A stretch of 64,000 nucleotides of DNA from Tenderia sp965602225 (GCA_965602225.1 CBFCYE010000014.1:1-64000), one strand, 5' to 3'. Shown: positions 27,404-40,298, counted from the stretch's first letter. A program made the numbers and translations. Notes: generated by a model not told the origin, from the letters alone.

Positions 27404-28327
27404 TCATTCCGTCCACGTGTACACCGCCTCGACCTTATTGCCTGGCTCTTCATAGCGGAGAGAGTGACACAACGCCCTAACCAGGCCGAGCCCCCTACCA
27501 TGTTCGGCAGCGTCATCCTGTCCAGCAACACCTACATGATTCAGCGCAAAACCAGCGCCACTATCCTCGACTTTAATGATCATGCGCCCGCCATTCGCAT
27601 GCCAATAAATTTGAATATCAATACTGACATGACCTTCCTGTAGTTCGGACAAACGGCGTTCACGCTCAGAAAAATATTCCATAAAGCCATCTTCACCCTG
27701 TTTCATAGCAGAATCCAAACCAAGCACGCCATGATCCAAAGCATTGGCATGAAGTTCAGCTAAAACGGTGTAAACCTCAGACAAAACATCTTGCGACAAC
27801 TGGTTCTCTTGCAGCTCATTCATAAGCAGGGGAATCATCTCAACTTGCGCCAAACGCTTGCCTTGTAATGCCAGGCTTGTTTTAAAGCTATCAACAGCCT
27901 GATCATCAAACATCAGCTCAGACATTTCCATGCTCGGCTGATTCTCGACATGCCCCAAGATTCCCAACACCGCCTCGATAAAAGGAATTTCGACAACAGT
28001 AATATCATCATGCTGCGGGCAACCCTGGGAAAACTCTTCCGAGGCAGAAACAATCTGATCAAACACCGTTCCTACATCGGCATTAGCATCAATCACTTCA
28101 TTCAGGCGTTGTTCACCAAACTCTTCACCATCAGCATTACGGCTTTCGGTTAAACCATCGCTATACACCAACACTCTGTCACCCGGCTTCAATAGAAAAT
28201 GCTCGAACTCATCTTCAGCCGGGAAAAAACCATCAAGCCCCAGGGCAATATGGCGCGCAGGCAGAATGCGCAACTCTTTGAACGATAGTGTTAATTTGTT
28301 AGCTGCCCCCATCAACACAGCCTGCAA
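27404..28327 (-). CDS. 5'-truncated SpoIIE-type phosphatase with histidine-kinase-like ATPase domain
   Basis: The frame encodes 307 residues. The first 110 match only the end of a SpoIIE/PP2C phosphatase (LKPGDRVLVYSDGLTESRN, then HDDITVVE); the N-terminal metal-binding half and any receiver domain are missing. The second half is an anti-sigma-type HATPase (HANALDHGVLGLD, VEDSGAGFAL, GRGLGLVRALC). Upstream of the TTG start, phosphatase-like codons continue for about 16 residues (PDILTY...) to an in-frame TAA, with no homologous sequence beyond. I read it as a 5'-deleted remnant that may still express the ATPase domain. Catalytic phosphatase activity is not expected. The TTG start is uncertain. 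Confidence 0.72.
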   Translation of the reverse strand: MQAVLMGAANKLTLSFKELRILPARHIALGLDGFFPAEDEFEHFLLKPGDRVLVYSDGLTESRNADGEEFGEQRLNEVIDANADVGTVFDQIVSASEEFSQGCPQHDDITVVEIPFIEAVLGILGHVENQPSMEMSELMFDDQAVDSFKTSLALQGKRLAQVEMIPLLMNELQENQLSQDVLSEVYTVLAELHANALDHGVLGLDSAMKQGEDGFMEYFSERERRLSELQEGHVSIDIQIYWHANGGRMIIKVEDSGAGFALNHVGVAGQDDAAEHGRGLGLVRALCHSLRYEEPGNKVEAVYTWTE

Positions 28328-28554
28328 AGAAAGATACTTCCCTTTTGATTTATACGTAAGGATATCGGGAAAGAAAAATTAAAAATCCCATCTAAAAAAA
28401 TTACTTAGACCGGACTACAAGCTCATACGACTTGAATTAAGGTGCAACAACACAACAAAGTAGACAAAATTATTTATCATACCAAACCGGTTATTTTTTG
28501 CGTTTATTTAGAAGACAACAGAGAAAGAACTCTCCCTGTCGCATTAAAGCTGGA

Positions 28555-29772
28555 TCAGCTTCTATATTCAGCGTTTATTTTGACGTAATCATATGAAAGG
28601 TCGGTCGTCCAGATCTGCGCCTGCGCTGAACCTCGACCAAGATCTATTCTGATGGTTATTTCTTCTTCATCCATCACCGCCTGACCGGCTGCTTCGGTAT
28701 ATGCAGCATCACGGCCACCATCGCAGACGATGCGGACATCACCCAGATGGATTGTGATCTTGGCAACATCAAGACTCTCAACACCTGCTCGCCCTACAGC
28801 AGCAAGAATACGGCCCCAGTTCGGATCAGAGGCAAATAGTGCGGTCTTCACCAACGGTGAGTGGGCTACAGTGTAGGCGACCTGGCGACACTCAGCCTCA
28901 TCAGCCCCACCCTGAACATCAATAGTAATAAACTTGGTTGCCCCCTCACCATCACGAATAATGGCCTGAGCCAGCAATTGAAGCACCTCGGTTACGGCTG
29001 CGGCAAATTCGACGTAACCGGCATCTGACTCGGAAACAAACGCAACACCGGCCTGCCCACTAGCCACTAAAACACAGGCATCATTGGTCGAGGTATCGCC
29101 ATCAACAGTAATGCTATTAAACGAACCATCAACGGCCTGCTGCAACAACTGTTGCAACAAAGCGGGAGCCGCTTTCGCATCTGTCGCCACATAAGCCAGC
29201 ATGGTCGCCATATCTGGACGAATCATGCCTGAGCCCTTGGTAATGCCTGTAATGGTGACAGTCTTGCCGTTTATTTCGATCTGACGCGAAACACCCTTAG
29301 CCAAAATGTCGGTCGTCATGATCGCCCGAGCGGCCTTCAGCCAGTTGTCAGCCGACAGGTCAGCATAAGCTTGAGGCAAGGCATTATGTATTTTTTCAGA
29401 TGGTAGTAACTCACCAATAACACCGGTTGAAAACGGCAGAACCTCATCTATCTTGCAGGTAGCCACTTCAGCCACAACAGCACATGAATCAAGCGCCGCC
29501 TTCATACCTGGCTCACCAGTGCCGGCATTGGCGTTACCACTGTTGATCAGCAAATAACGTGTTGCGGCAGCCGCACCGTGCTGGCGGGCCAGTATCACTG
29601 GCGCAGCACAAAAGGCGTTGCGGGTATAGACAGCGGCAGTTGCTGCGCCTGTGTTGATTTCCATCAATGCCAGATCATTGCGATTGGCATACTTAATCCC
29701 CGCTGCGGCTATCCCCCAGCGCACACCAGCTATCGGCAACAAAACCTCTGGCTCAAACAAACCTACCGGCAT
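28555..29772 (-). CDS. argJ: Glutamate N-acetyltransferase / amino-acid acetyltransferase
   Basis: A 405-residue enzyme that recycles acetyl from N-acetylornithine to glutamate (and in some organisms also makes acetylglutamate from acetyl-CoA). The self-cleavage and nucleophile Thr is at 190 in RPDMATMLAYV. The TKGSGMI, VDGDTSTNDAC and SDPNWGRILAAVG motifs are all intact. It starts 2 bp after secA ends, a common Pseudomonas-type secA-argJ arrangement. With argA also present, this ArgJ may be monofunctional, which sequence cannot settle. The 227 bp beyond its end, up to the truncated phosphatase, is AT-rich without a gene. Confidence 0.94.
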   Translation of the reverse strand: MPVGLFEPEVLLPIAGVRWGIAAAGIKYANRNDLALMEINTGAATAAVYTRNAFCAAPVILARQHGAAAATRYLLINSGNANAGTGEPGMKAALDSCAVVAEVATCKIDEVLPFSTGVIGELLPSEKIHNALPQAYADLSADNWLKAARAIMTTDILAKGVSRQIEINGKTVTITGITKGSGMIRPDMATMLAYVATDAKAAPALLQQLLQQAVDGSFNSITVDGDTSTNDACVLVASGQAGVAFVSESDAGYVEFAAAVTEVLQLLAQAIIRDGEGATKFITIDVQGGADEAECRQVAYTVAHSPLVKTALFASDPNWGRILAAVGRAGVESLDVAKITIHLGDVRIVCDGGRDAAYTEAAGQAVMDEEEITIRIDLGRGSAQAQIWTTDLSYDYVKINAEYRS

Positions 29773-29774
29773 GG

Positions 29775-32483
29775 CTAGCCCAGTTTACCGTGACACTGTT
29801 TGAACTTTTTACCTGAACCACATGGACATGGCTCGTTACGACCGACCTTGCGGCCGTCACGCACAAATGGCTCAACCTGCTCGGCATCAGCATCACCCTC
29901 TGACATGGCAGAGACATCGTCATGCTGAAATTCCATACTACCTTGACTACGACGTTGCTCATCCACCGCATCAACATCAGTCTGGTCCTGTACCTGCACC
30001 TTGGAAATAATAGCTATTACTTCGTGTTTGATGCGATCCAGCATCTCAGTAAACATTTCAAAGGCTTCACGCTTGTATTCCTGCTTGGGGTTCTTTTGTG
30101 CATAACCGCGCAGATGAATCCCTTGACGTAAATAATCCATCGCCGCCAGGTGTTCCTTCCACTGGGTATCAAGCACCTGCAGCATCACAGCCTTTTCAAA
30201 GTGACGTAACACTTCACTACCAGCCAGTTCTTCCTTGGTTTGATAGCCTGCCTCTAGCTCTTCCATAATGCGCGTACGTAGGTTTTCTTCGTGCAGTGCA
30301 TCATCGGCATCAAGCCACTGTTGCACAGGCATGACCTGAGCAAACTCATGTTCCAGCCCGGCCTCCAGGCCTGGTACGTCCCACTGCTCTTCCAAACTCT
30401 GAGGGGGAATAAATTCATTGATAACATTATTAACCACATCGGCACGAATCCCCTTGATGGCGTCAGAGATATCATCCATGCTCATCAGTTCGTTACGCTG
30501 CTCGTAGATTACTTTACGCTGGTCGTTGGCAACGTCATCAAATTCAAGAAGCTGCTTACGCACATCAAAGTTATGACCTTCCACCTTGCGCTGGGCATTC
30601 TCGATGGCCTTGCTGACCCAGGGATGCTCAATCGCCTCACCCTCTTCCATACCCAATTTTTGCATGATTGCGGCGACACGATCCGAGGCAAAAATACGCA
30701 TCAGACTATCTTCCAGCGACAGGTAAAAACGTGATGAACCCGCATCACCCTGACGACCGGCACGGCCACGCAGCTGGTTATCAACACGACGAGATTCATG
30801 CCGCTCGGTACCAATTATGTGCAAACCACCTGCAACCAAAACCTGCTCATGACGTTCGTGCCATTCAGAACGAATCCGCTGAACAGCGACCTCATCATTT
30901 GGATCAATACCATCAAGGTCTGCGTCAAGACTTCCACCGAGTACGATATCGGTACCACGACCGGCCATATTGGTAGCAATAGTCACCGCACCTGCACGGC
31001 CTGCCTGGGCGATAATTTCCGCCTCGCGGGCATGCTGCTTAGCATTCAGGACTTCATGCTTGATGCCGCCCTTTTTCAGAAAATCCGACAACAACTCAGA
31101 CACTTCGATTGAGGTTGTGCCAACCAGCACCGGCTGACCACGACCATTACAATCCTTAATATCTTCGAGTACGGCTTTAAATTTATCTTGCTGATTCAGG
31201 TAAACCAGATCACCCATATCTTTGCGGGTCGTTGGTTTGTTGGGCGGAATCACTAGCACTTCAAGACTATAGATTTCCTGAAACTCATATGCCTCAGTGT
31301 CCGCAGTACCGGTCATCCCAGACAACTTATTGTAAAGACGGAAGTAATTCTGAAAAGTGATGGAGGCCAAGGTCTGGCTCTCGCTCTGAACCTTCACCCC
31401 TTCCTTGGCCTCAACGGCCTGATGCAAGCCCTCAGACCAACGTCGACCAGGCATGGTGCGACCGGTAAACTCATCGACAATAACAATTTCGTTGTTCTGG
31501 ACAATGTAGTCCACGTCACTTTGGTACAAGGCATGGGCTCGCAGTGCGGCATTCATATGATGCATTAATGCAATGTTAGTGGCGTCGTAAAGGCTCTCGC
31601 CCTCTTGCAACAGGCCATTTTCCACCAGCATCTCTTCAAGCTTTTGATGCCCGGCCTCTGTCAAAAAGACTTGTTTGGCCTTTTCATCAACCGAATAATC
31701 ACCATCGCCCTCAGCACCATCTTCACCCTCTACCTGCTGCCTTTCAAGCCGGGGAATCAGCGTATTCATTTTGCCATAGAGCTCTGAATTATCATCGGTT
31801 GGACCAGAGATAATCAGCGGCGTACGGGCCTCATCGATGAGGATCGAATCAACTTCATCGACCACAGCAAAGTTTAGCTCTCGCTGCATTTTGTCATCGG
31901 CGCGGAAGGCCATATTGTCCCGCAGGTAATCGAAACCGAATTCGTTATTGGTACCGTAGGTAATATCAGCAGCGTAGGCGGCACGCTTTTCTTCTGGATC
32001 CTGGCCGGATAGAATCACGCCGACGCTTAACCCCAAGAATTCATACAATTGCCCCATCCACTTGGCGTCACGCTGGGCCAGATAGTCATTCACTGTGATC
32101 ACATGCACGCCCCTACCTTCCAGGGCATTCAAATAGACAGCCAGCGTTGCCACCAGGGTCTTACCTTCACCGGTGCGCATTTCGGCAATCTTGCCATCAT
32201 TTAACACCATGGCACCAACCATCTGCACATCATAGTGGCGCATTTTCAGCCCACGCTTGCCGCCTTCACGTACCACGACAAAGGCCTCGGGAAGAATTGA
32301 TTCCAGCGTTGCCCCATCTGCCAAGCGCTGGCGAAACTCAAAGGTTTTTGTCCTGAGCTCATCATCTGAAAGCGCAGCAAAGGCCTCTTCCTGAGAAGTG
32401 ATCTGAGCAACAACCTTATGCATCTTCTTCAGCACCCGCTCATTACGGCTGCCAAAGACTTTTTTCAATAACTTAGTAACCAT
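29775..32483 (-). CDS. secA: Preprotein translocase ATPase SecA
   Basis: A 902-residue motor that pushes unfolded preproteins through SecYEG. Walker A MRTGEGKT is near 102-109, the DEAD-like motif [13 protein letters not shown] follows, then the preprotein-binding domain, the second nucleotide fold with [10 protein letters not shown], the helical scaffold and the C-terminal zinc motif [14 protein letters not shown] that binds SecB and lipid. Length is the same as E. coli SecA (901). No secM-like arrest gene lies upstream; an M23 peptidase gene takes that place, as in Pseudomonas. Confidence 0.97.
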   Translation of the reverse strand: MVTKLLKKVFGSRNERVLKKMHKVVAQITSQEEAFAALSDDELRTKTFEFRQRLADGATLESILPEAFVVVREGGKRGLKMRHYDVQMVGAMVLNDGKIAEMRTGEGKTLVATLAVYLNALEGRGVHVITVNDYLAQRDAKWMGQLYEFLGLSVGVILSGQDPEEKRAAYAADITYGTNNEFGFDYLRDNMAFRADDKMQRELNFAVVDEVDSILIDEARTPLIISGPTDDNSELYGKMNTLIPRLERQQVEGEDGAEGDGDYSVDEKAKQVFLTEAGHQKLEEMLVENGLLQEGESLYDATNIALMHHMNAALRAHALYQSDVDYIVQNNEIVIVDEFTGRTMPGRRWSEGLHQAVEAKEGVKVQSESQTLASITFQNYFRLYNKLSGMTGTADTEAYEFQEIYSLEVLVIPPNKPTTRKDMGDLVYLNQQDKFKAVLEDIKDCNGRGQPVLVGTTSIEVSELLSDFLKKGGIKHEVLNAKQHAREAEIIAQAGRAGAVTIATNMAGRGTDIVLGGSLDADLDGIDPNDEVAVQRIRSEWHERHEQVLVAGGLHIIGTERHESRRVDNQLRGRAGRQGDAGSSRFYLSLEDSLMRIFASDRVAAIMQKLGMEEGEAIEHPWVSKAIENAQRKVEGHNFDVRKQLLEFDDVANDQRKVIYEQRNELMSMDDISDAIKGIRADVVNNVINEFIPPQSLEEQWDVPGLEAGLEHEFAQVMPVQQWLDADDALHEENLRTRIMEELEAGYQTKEELAGSEVLRHFEKAVMLQVLDTQWKEHLAAMDYLRQGIHLRGYAQKNPKQEYKREAFEMFTEMLDRIKHEVIAIISKVQVQDQTDVDAVDEQRRSQGSMEFQHDDVSAMSEGDADAEQVEPFVRDGRKVGRNEPCPCGSGKKFKQCHGKLG

Positions 32484-32605
32484 TGGTCTTTAGAATTCTT
32501 CGCTAGAAAACACATTCACGCTGGCTTGCGCATAGATGGACGATAATAAAGCAAATCACCCCATTTAGAAAACAAATAGGGCTATATCAAGAAGGAAAAA
32601 CGATT

Positions 32606-33535
32606 CTAACTGCGGGCAGTACGGACATATTTGACTGGATCAACCACTCGACCGTGGCGCAACACTTCAAAATGCACATGCGGACCAGTTGAGCGGCCAC
32701 TCGATCCCATCAAGCCAAGTGCCTGGCCTTTTTTGACTGTATCACCCACGTCCACCAGGTTTTCACTATTGTGAGCGTAGCGCGTCACATAGCCATTGCC
32801 ATGATTGATTTCCACCATAGTGCCGTAGCCATAACGATCACCAGACCAGGTCACAACACCGGCTGCCACAGCCAAAATCTTAGTACCCAGCTTACCGGCA
32901 ATATCAACTCCATTATGCTGGGCTGGTCGACCCGTAAATGGATCTGTTCGCGTACCAAAAAATGAAGACAACCAGCCTTTTTCCGCAGGAAAACCGGCCG
33001 GAAAGACCTCATCCTGAAGATTTTTTGACATCAACAGTGATTCCAGCACCGCAAGCTGCTGCTCACGATCATCCAGCTGAGTGCTCAAACCAGCGAATGA
33101 AACCATAAAATCATTTAATTCTGCTTCAGGCAAACCATCAGCCGCTGCGGCTGGACCACCCTGAGCGGGAGCACTATTAAAATCGAATTCACCCTTTTCG
33201 AGGTCCGCCATCTCAGTCAAACGCTCGCCGAGGGCGTCTAGGCGCACTACACGTGATTGCAATTCCGCCAAACGTAGGGTTAGGGCATTGATATTTTCTT
33301 GTGCCCCCTGCTCTGCATTATTAATATCCTGACGTTGCAGCTCTAGCTCTGCACGCAAACTTGAGGCCAAACGCTCCTTCTGAGCCACGGCGTCATTAAC
33401 CCCCATTGAGTAGCCTGTAAATAAGGAAACAACAGGAACCAACAGCACTATTACTGCTAAACTTGAAAAGACTGCACGACGACTAATACGTCGCGCAACG
33501 CCCTTTGAGTTTTGGGGTAATAGTATAATGGCCAT
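32606..33535 (-). CDS. M23-family (LytM) peptidoglycan endopeptidase
   Basis: A 309-residue inner-membrane-anchored periplasmic protein: short basic cytoplasmic tail, one transmembrane helix (about 22-42), coiled coil (about 50-110), linker, then a LytM domain (about 185-305). Zinc ligands are intact (HNGVD and HVHFE), so it should be active on peptide cross-links, unlike the degenerate EnvC-type LytM activators. It sits between secA and dciA next to lpxC, the same place as in Pseudomonas. A role in cell separation is inferred. Confidence 0.88.
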   Translation of the reverse strand: MAIILLPQNSKGVARRISRRAVFSSLAVIVLLVPVVSLFTGYSMGVNDAVAQKERLASSLRAELELQRQDINNAEQGAQENINALTLRLAELQSRVVRLDALGERLTEMADLEKGEFDFNSAPAQGGPAAAADGLPEAELNDFMVSFAGLSTQLDDREQQLAVLESLLMSKNLQDEVFPAGFPAEKGWLSSFFGTRTDPFTGRPAQHNGVDIAGKLGTKILAVAAGVVTWSGDRYGYGTMVEINHGNGYVTRYAHNSENLVDVGDTVKKGQALGLMGSSGRSTGPHVHFEVLRHGRVVDPVKYVRTARS

Positions 33536-33561
33536 ACTTTATTTCGCCCTTAAATCAATCT

Positions 33562-34029
33562 ATGAATAACAGTCAGCCGGAAATCAACTTGAAAACACCG
33601 ACTCCACTAAAAAAAATTCTAAACTCCAAGCCTACTACACAACGCCTAATACAGCAGGTCAATAATTTACAAAGGCTCAATCACCGCCTCGCCGGGCTTT
33701 TACCCACCCCTATCGTGCAACACTATAAAATAGCTACCATCGAACAGGGCGCGCTCATTATATTATGCTCATCATCTGCGTGGGCTACACGCCTACGATT
33801 ACATCAAGCCAAAATCATCAAAAGTTTTCAGGATTATCAGGTTCATTCACTAACCATCCAAATCGCACCAGCCAACGCTAATAACGACACTGAAAAACCC
33901 TTAAAACCAGCCGCAGCAATGTCACAACAAACATCTAAGCTATTGATTGAACTAGCAGAAGTAACAGAAGACCCAAAATTAAAACAGGCACTCCAACGTC
34001 TCTCCCAGCGCACCAAAAACACCTCTTAA
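33562..34029 (+). CDS. dciA: DciA-like DnaB helicase loader (DUF721)
   Basis: A 155-residue basic protein with the DUF721 fold in its N-terminal two-thirds: LNHRLAGLLPTPIVQHYKIA, then LIILCSSSAWATRLRLHQAKII, the conserved strand that carries Trp-Ala-Arg-Leu. DciA loads the replicative helicase in bacteria lacking DnaC or DnaI. It is divergent from the M23 gene with only 26 bp between starts; a perfect TATAAT at 33524-33529 lies inside the M23 start region and could be its -10. The C-terminal 60 residues are low complexity and helical. Confidence 0.85.
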   Translation: MNNSQPEINLKTPTPLKKILNSKPTTQRLIQQVNNLQRLNHRLAGLLPTPIVQHYKIATIEQGALIILCSSSAWATRLRLHQAKIIKSFQDYQVHSLTIQIAPANANNDTEKPLKPAAAMSQQTSKLLIELAEVTEDPKLKQALQRLSQRTKNTS

Positions 34030-34131
34030 CTTGGCCCGCTTACTATTCTTATCGGCCCGGCATAGACTAGCTTGACGCCAAATTTGGAAGTTTAATTGAA
34101 AACTGCGACGAACGTCTAAAATCTAATTGAG

Positions 34132-35046
34132 CTATGTCGCCAGCAGCAAGGGCTGCATAAAGGAGATGGGTGCTGGTTCACCACCTTCAAACGTAACCAG
34201 TTCCCAAGCATCTTCCTGAGCCATCAATGTGCGAAGCAGCTGATTATTCAGGGCATGGCCAGATTTATGACCACTAAATGCACCAATCAGGCTACGACCA
34301 AGCAGATAAAGGTCACCAATAGCATCGAGAACCTTGTGTTTAACAAACTCGTCTTCATAGCGCAGCCCGTCATCATTGAGAATACGATAATCATCAACAA
34401 CCACCGCATTCTCCATACTGCCACCCAGAGCTAGATTTTTGGCCCGTAGCGCCTCGATATCCCGCATAAAACCAAAGGTACGCGCCCGGCTAATCTCTTT
34501 TACAAACGACGTTGTCGAGAAGTCTATACAGGCTTCCTTGGATCGACCGTGGAAGGCGGGATGATCAAAATCTATAGCAAAAGAGACTTTAAAACCCTCA
34601 AATGGCTCGAACTTCGCCCACTTGTCTCCATCTTCAACCACTATCGGTCGTTTTATGCGAATAAAACGCTTCGGCGCATCCTGCTCTTCAACCCCGGCAG
34701 ATTGCAGTAAAAACACAAACGGCCCTGCACTGCCATCCATAATAGGCACTTCTGGAGCACTCAGATCAATACAGGCATTATCGATACCCAAGCCAGCCAT
34801 AGCTGAAAGCAAGTGCTCAACTGTGGATATACGCACACCATCCTGAATCAAGGTCGTCGATAAACGGGTGTCACCGACATTTTCTGCCCGAGCAGCAATC
34901 TCAACCACAGGATCAAGGTCGACGCGACGAAACACAATCCCTGAATCAACCGGCGCAGGGCGAAGAGTCAGATAGATCTTCTCGCCAGTATGCAAACCGA
35001 CGCCAGTGGCGCGGATGACATTTTTCAGGGTACGCTGCCTAATCAT
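34132..35046 (-). CDS. lpxC: UDP-3-O-acyl-N-acetylglucosamine deacetylase LpxC
   Basis: A 304-residue zinc enzyme for the committed step of lipid A synthesis. The first zinc His is in TVEHLLSA; the other two ligands are in the [14 protein letters not shown] motif. The GHKSGHALN catalytic His region is present. It follows ftsZ, as in most Gammaproteobacteria. The C-terminal tail beyond the active site ([19 protein letters not shown]) ends in small and hydrophobic residues, as in the E. coli tail recognised by FtsH; similar control is inferred. Confidence 0.96.
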   Translation of the reverse strand: MIRQRTLKNVIRATGVGLHTGEKIYLTLRPAPVDSGIVFRRVDLDPVVEIAARAENVGDTRLSTTLIQDGVRISTVEHLLSAMAGLGIDNACIDLSAPEVPIMDGSAGPFVFLLQSAGVEEQDAPKRFIRIKRPIVVEDGDKWAKFEPFEGFKVSFAIDFDHPAFHGRSKEACIDFSTTSFVKEISRARTFGFMRDIEALRAKNLALGGSMENAVVVDDYRILNDDGLRYEDEFVKHKVLDAIGDLYLLGRSLIGAFSGHKSGHALNNQLLRTLMAQEDAWELVTFEGGEPAPISFMQPLLLAT

Positions 35047-35118
35047 TACTGACCATTCACTCCAAAATTCTTGCTACAACTGCCACCCCCAGACAACGGG
35101 CTGGCCATATTGCGGCAA

Positions 35119-35127
35119 AGAATAGCA
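35119..35127 (-). promoter_or_regulatory. Candidate extended -10 promoter of lpxC
   Basis: In the 142-bp ftsZ-lpxC gap the minus strand has TGCTATTCT, an extended -10, about 75 bp before the lpxC ATG. No clear -35 is seen. A promoter here agrees with E. coli, where lpxC has its own. Confidence 0.4.
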
Positions 35128-35188
35128 TAAATACCCCCGAACCGCGACGGATCACAAGCCCATTCCTGTGACCCAAGCCTGATTTCTA

Positions 35189-36361
35189 TCAATCCGCTTG
35201 ACGACGCAGGAAAGCTGGGATATCCAGATAATCCAGACTTGTGTCTTCTGCTGAGGCCACACCGGCTCCTGAAGCAGTCTTCTGGGCGCGCATTACAGTT
35301 GGGCGATCCAAATCTTCGTATTTTGTTTCCTTAGCCACCGGCTGCTGGCTGCTTTGCGCGCTCTGATAAACCAGCTTAACTGGCGCGTCAGTGACAGCCG
35401 CCTGAGCCTGACCCAAACCTGTTGCAACCACGGTTACACGAAGCTCATCAACCATATCAGGATCAATGACAGTACCAACCACAACCGTTGCATTTTCAGA
35501 AGCAAATTCTTTAATGGTATTACCGACTTCTTCAAACTCACCGATCGTCATATCCAGGCCAGCGGTAACATTTACCAGAATCCCACGAGCACCAGCCAGA
35601 TCAATATCTTCCAGCAATGGACTAGCCACAGCGGTCTCAGCTGCTACGCGAGCACGATCTTCACCACTCGCCTTGCCAGAACCCATCATTGCCATACCCA
35701 TTTCAGACATCACAGTGCGAACATCAGCAAAGTCAACATTGATTAGACCAGGACGAGTAATCAACTCGGCAATTCCCTGCACCGCACCCAACAGAACATC
35801 GTTGGCAGAAGCAAAGGCCTGCAACAGGGAAACATTCTTACCCAGCACCTGCAGCAGCTTTTCATTTGGAATCGTAATCAATGAATCAACATGCTCGCCC
35901 AGTTCGGCAATCCCGGCAGCAGCAATAGTATTACGTTTGTTGCCTTCGAAAGAAAATGGACGCGTAACAACAGCCACCGTCAGTATTCCCATTTCTTTAG
36001 CAATCTGAGCAACGACAGGCGCAGCACCCGTGCCTGTACCACCACCCATGCCAGCCGTGATAAACAACATATCAGCGCCGTCAATCATTTCCATAATGCG
36101 TTCACGATCTTCCAGCGCTGACTTACGACCAATCTCAGGATCAGCACCCGCACCCAAACCCTTGGTAAAACTTGATCCCAACTGCAACACAGTCTTAGCT
36201 GATGATTTTTTCAACGCCTGAGCATCGGTATTGGCCGCAATAAAATCTACACCTTCAATATTGCCCGCCACCATATGTTCAACAGCATTACCGCCGCCAC
36301 CGCCTACTCCCAGCACTTTAATAACAGCGTTTTGCGTATAGGTATCCATTAACTCAAACAT
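35189..36361 (-). CDS. ftsZ: Cell division protein FtsZ
   Basis: A 390-residue tubulin-like GTPase that forms the Z ring. The GTP-binding motif GMGGGTGTGAAP, the N-terminal VLGVGGGGGNAVEHM and the T7-loop region (NVDFADVRTVM) are present. After a variable linker, the C-terminal tail DYLDIPAFLRRQAD is the conserved peptide that binds FtsA and ZipA. The ATG at 36361 is preferred: GAGGAG lies 7 nt upstream and it removes five unconserved residues. Confidence 0.97.
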   Translation of the reverse strand: MFELMDTYTQNAVIKVLGVGGGGGNAVEHMVAGNIEGVDFIAANTDAQALKKSSAKTVLQLGSSFTKGLGAGADPEIGRKSALEDRERIMEMIDGADMLFITAGMGGGTGTGAAPVVAQIAKEMGILTVAVVTRPFSFEGNKRNTIAAAGIAELGEHVDSLITIPNEKLLQVLGKNVSLLQAFASANDVLLGAVQGIAELITRPGLINVDFADVRTVMSEMGMAMMGSGKASGEDRARVAAETAVASPLLEDIDLAGARGILVNVTAGLDMTIGEFEEVGNTIKEFASENATVVVGTVIDPDMVDELRVTVVATGLGQAQAAVTDAPVKLVYQSAQSSQQPVAKETKYEDLDRPTVMRAQKTASGAGVASAEDTSLDYLDIPAFLRRQAD

Positions 36362-36397
36362 GTCTAATCTCCTCAATTACCGAAAAATAAATACTTT

Positions 36398-37633
36398 TTA
36401 AAAATTGCCCTTAAACCAGTTCTTCATCCGTTCCCAAACACCCTTTGCACTTCCCCCTGCCGCCGATTCACTGCCGCGATCATTCCGATGTTGATTCCCA
36501 AACAACAACAGCCCCACGCCTGTGGCATAAATAGGATTTCGCACCACATCCACTAAACCAGTGACATACTGGGGAGAACCCAAGCGCACCGGCATGTGGA
36601 ATATTTCTTCAGCCAACTCAATCACACCTTCCATTTTTGAACTACCGCCAGTCATCACGATCCCGGCCGCAATCAAATTTTCAAAGCCACTCCTGCGTAA
36701 CTCGGCCTGAACCAGACTCAGCAATTCTTCATAACGTGGCTCAACCACTTCAGCCAGCGTCTGACGCGCCAAACGCCGTGGCGGACGTTCACCCACACTA
36801 GGCACCTCAATGGTTTCCTCTGGGCTGGCCAACTGTGTCAGCGCGCAGGCGTATTTAATCTTGATCTCTTCAGCGTGTTGCGTCGGTGTACGCAGGGCCA
36901 CAGCGATGTCGTTAGTGACCTGGTCACCAGCAATCGGAATGACTGCGGTATGACTAATCGCGCCATCGGTAAAAACAGCAATATCCGTGGTGCCGCCACC
37001 AATATCCACCAGACATACGCCCAGCTCTTTTTCATCGTCAGTCAATACCGAATAACTTGACGCCAGTTGCTCGAGAATAATGTCATCAACCTCCAGACCA
37101 CAGCGGCGCACACACTTAATAATGTTTTGTGCAGCACTCACAGCACCGGTCACCATATGCACCTTTGCTTCCAAGCGGACACCGGACATACCTACTGGCT
37201 CACGAATACCTTCCTGTTTATCAATAACAAACTCTTGTGGCAGGATATGCAGGATCTTTTGATCGGCAGGAATCGCCACTGCGCGCGCAGCATCAATCAC
37301 TCTATCCACATCAGCCTGATTCACCTCACTATCTCGAATAGCAACAATGCCGTGCGAATTAAGACTGCGAATATGACTTCCTGCGATACCGGCATAGACT
37401 GAATGAATCTGGCAGCCAGCCATCAACTCAGCCTCTTCAATAGCACGCTGAATTGATTGCACAGTTGATTCAATATTGACCACCACCCCCTTCTTCAAAC
37501 CGCGAGAAGGATGCGAACCAATACCAATTATTTCCATGCCACATTCAACCGATACTTCGGCGACAATCGCCACCACCTTGGAGGTGCCAATATCCAGACC
37601 AACTATCAGATTTTTTTCAGTCTTCTTTGACAT
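36398..37633 (-). CDS. ftsA: Cell division protein FtsA
   Basis: A 411-residue actin-like ATPase that tethers FtsZ to the membrane. The nucleotide motifs VGLDIGTSKVVAIVAE, CLVDIGGGTTDIAVF and GIVMTGGSSKMEG are in order. The C-terminal amphipathic membrane-targeting helix (VWERMKNWFKGNF) is intact. It is between ftsQ and ftsZ in the dcw cluster. Confidence 0.97.
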   Translation of the reverse strand: MSKKTEKNLIVGLDIGTSKVVAIVAEVSVECGMEIIGIGSHPSRGLKKGVVVNIESTVQSIQRAIEEAELMAGCQIHSVYAGIAGSHIRSLNSHGIVAIRDSEVNQADVDRVIDAARAVAIPADQKILHILPQEFVIDKQEGIREPVGMSGVRLEAKVHMVTGAVSAAQNIIKCVRRCGLEVDDIILEQLASSYSVLTDDEKELGVCLVDIGGGTTDIAVFTDGAISHTAVIPIAGDQVTNDIAVALRTPTQHAEEIKIKYACALTQLASPEETIEVPSVGERPPRRLARQTLAEVVEPRYEELLSLVQAELRRSGFENLIAAGIVMTGGSSKMEGVIELAEEIFHMPVRLGSPQYVTGLVDVVRNPIYATGVGLLLFGNQHRNDRGSESAAGGSAKGVWERMKNWFKGNF

Positions 37634-37665
37634 CTAAATAACTCTCTCTTCAGCACTCATCAGCA

Positions 37666-39401
<1,736 letters not shown>

Positions 39402-40298
39402 CTATACAGCCTCCCCGACAATGTGGACTTCTCGAATCAATTGCACGCCGTGCTGCGACTCCACCTCGGCCGCAACTCTTGCAATCAGCGCTTCAACATC
39501 TGCCGCTGTGGCAGTACCGGTATTGATAATGAAGTTGGCGTGTTTCTCTGAAACACAGGCGCCGCCGATACACGCACCTTTCAAACCACAAGCTTCGATC
39601 AAGCGAGCGGCATGGTCATTCAAGGGATTTCTAAATACCGAACCACAACTGGGCAGACCGATAGGCTGAGTGGTATTACGTCGTTCCAACAGCTTTTTAA
39701 TGTGTGTCGTCGCTGTTTCACTATCGCCTTGTTGCAATCTCAAGTGAGCCGCAACAAACCACTCGCCACTCACCCCAGTGACATGACGGTAGGCAATAAT
39801 AAATTCATCCGGCTTGCGCAGATGCCGTTGACCATGCAGATCGATAGTTTCTACTGCCGCGACATGCTGCCAGGTCTCACCACCAAAGGCCCCGGCATTC
39901 ATCGCCAACGCGCCGCCCATGGTGCCGGGAATACCGGCCAGGAATTCAACCCCAACCAGCTGCTTCCGCGCACAAAAACGGGCAACCTTGGCACAGGCCA
40001 CACCGGCCTCAGCCCTGACTAGTCCTTCATCCAGCAATTTAATCTCGTTTAACAGGCCGGAAGTAATGATTACTGTGCCGCGAATACCACCGTCGCGCAC
40101 CAGCAGATTACTGCCCAAACCCAACCACATCAGCGGCTCGTTTTCATTTTGTTGCGACAGAAACTCAGCCAGGTCATCAAGGTCAGCGGGCTCGTAATAA
40201 CGTTCAGCCGGACCACCAACACGCCAGGACGTATGACGCGCCATCGACTCATTCAGTTTCAATCTGCCACGCAATGTCTGCTGGATTGCCGCCATCAT
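39402..40298 (-). CDS. murB: UDP-N-acetylenolpyruvoylglucosamine reductase MurB
   Basis: A 298-residue FAD enzyme that makes UDP-MurNAc. The FAD domain has [16 protein letters not shown] and [18 protein letters not shown]. The catalytic Ser is in the [10 protein letters not shown] motif. This short form lacks the E. coli insert, so it is the type II enzyme. The ATG at 40298 was chosen for its GGGGGAG site. Its first codons overlap the murC stop. In E. coli murB is outside the dcw cluster; its place between murC and ddl is the commoner ancestral order. Confidence 0.94.
   Translation of the reverse strand: MMAAIQQTLRGRLKLNESMARHTSWRVGGPAERYYEPADLDDLAEFLSQQNENEPLMWLGLGSNLLVRDGGIRGTVIITSGLLNEIKLLDEGLVRAEAGVACAKVARFCARKQLVGVEFLAGIPGTMGGALAMNAGAFGGETWQHVAAVETIDLHGQRHLRKPDEFIIAYRHVTGVSGEWFVAAHLRLQQGDSETATTHIKKLLERRNTTQPIGLPSCGSVFRNPLNDHAARLIEACGLKGACIGGACVSEKHANFIINTGTATAADVEALIARVAAEVESQHGVQLIREVHIVGEAV

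Noticed and set aside
32484..32605. A secM-like arrest peptide upstream of secA
   Set aside because: The 122-bp gap has no frame with a signal peptide and arrest motif; the neighbour is an M23 peptidase gene.
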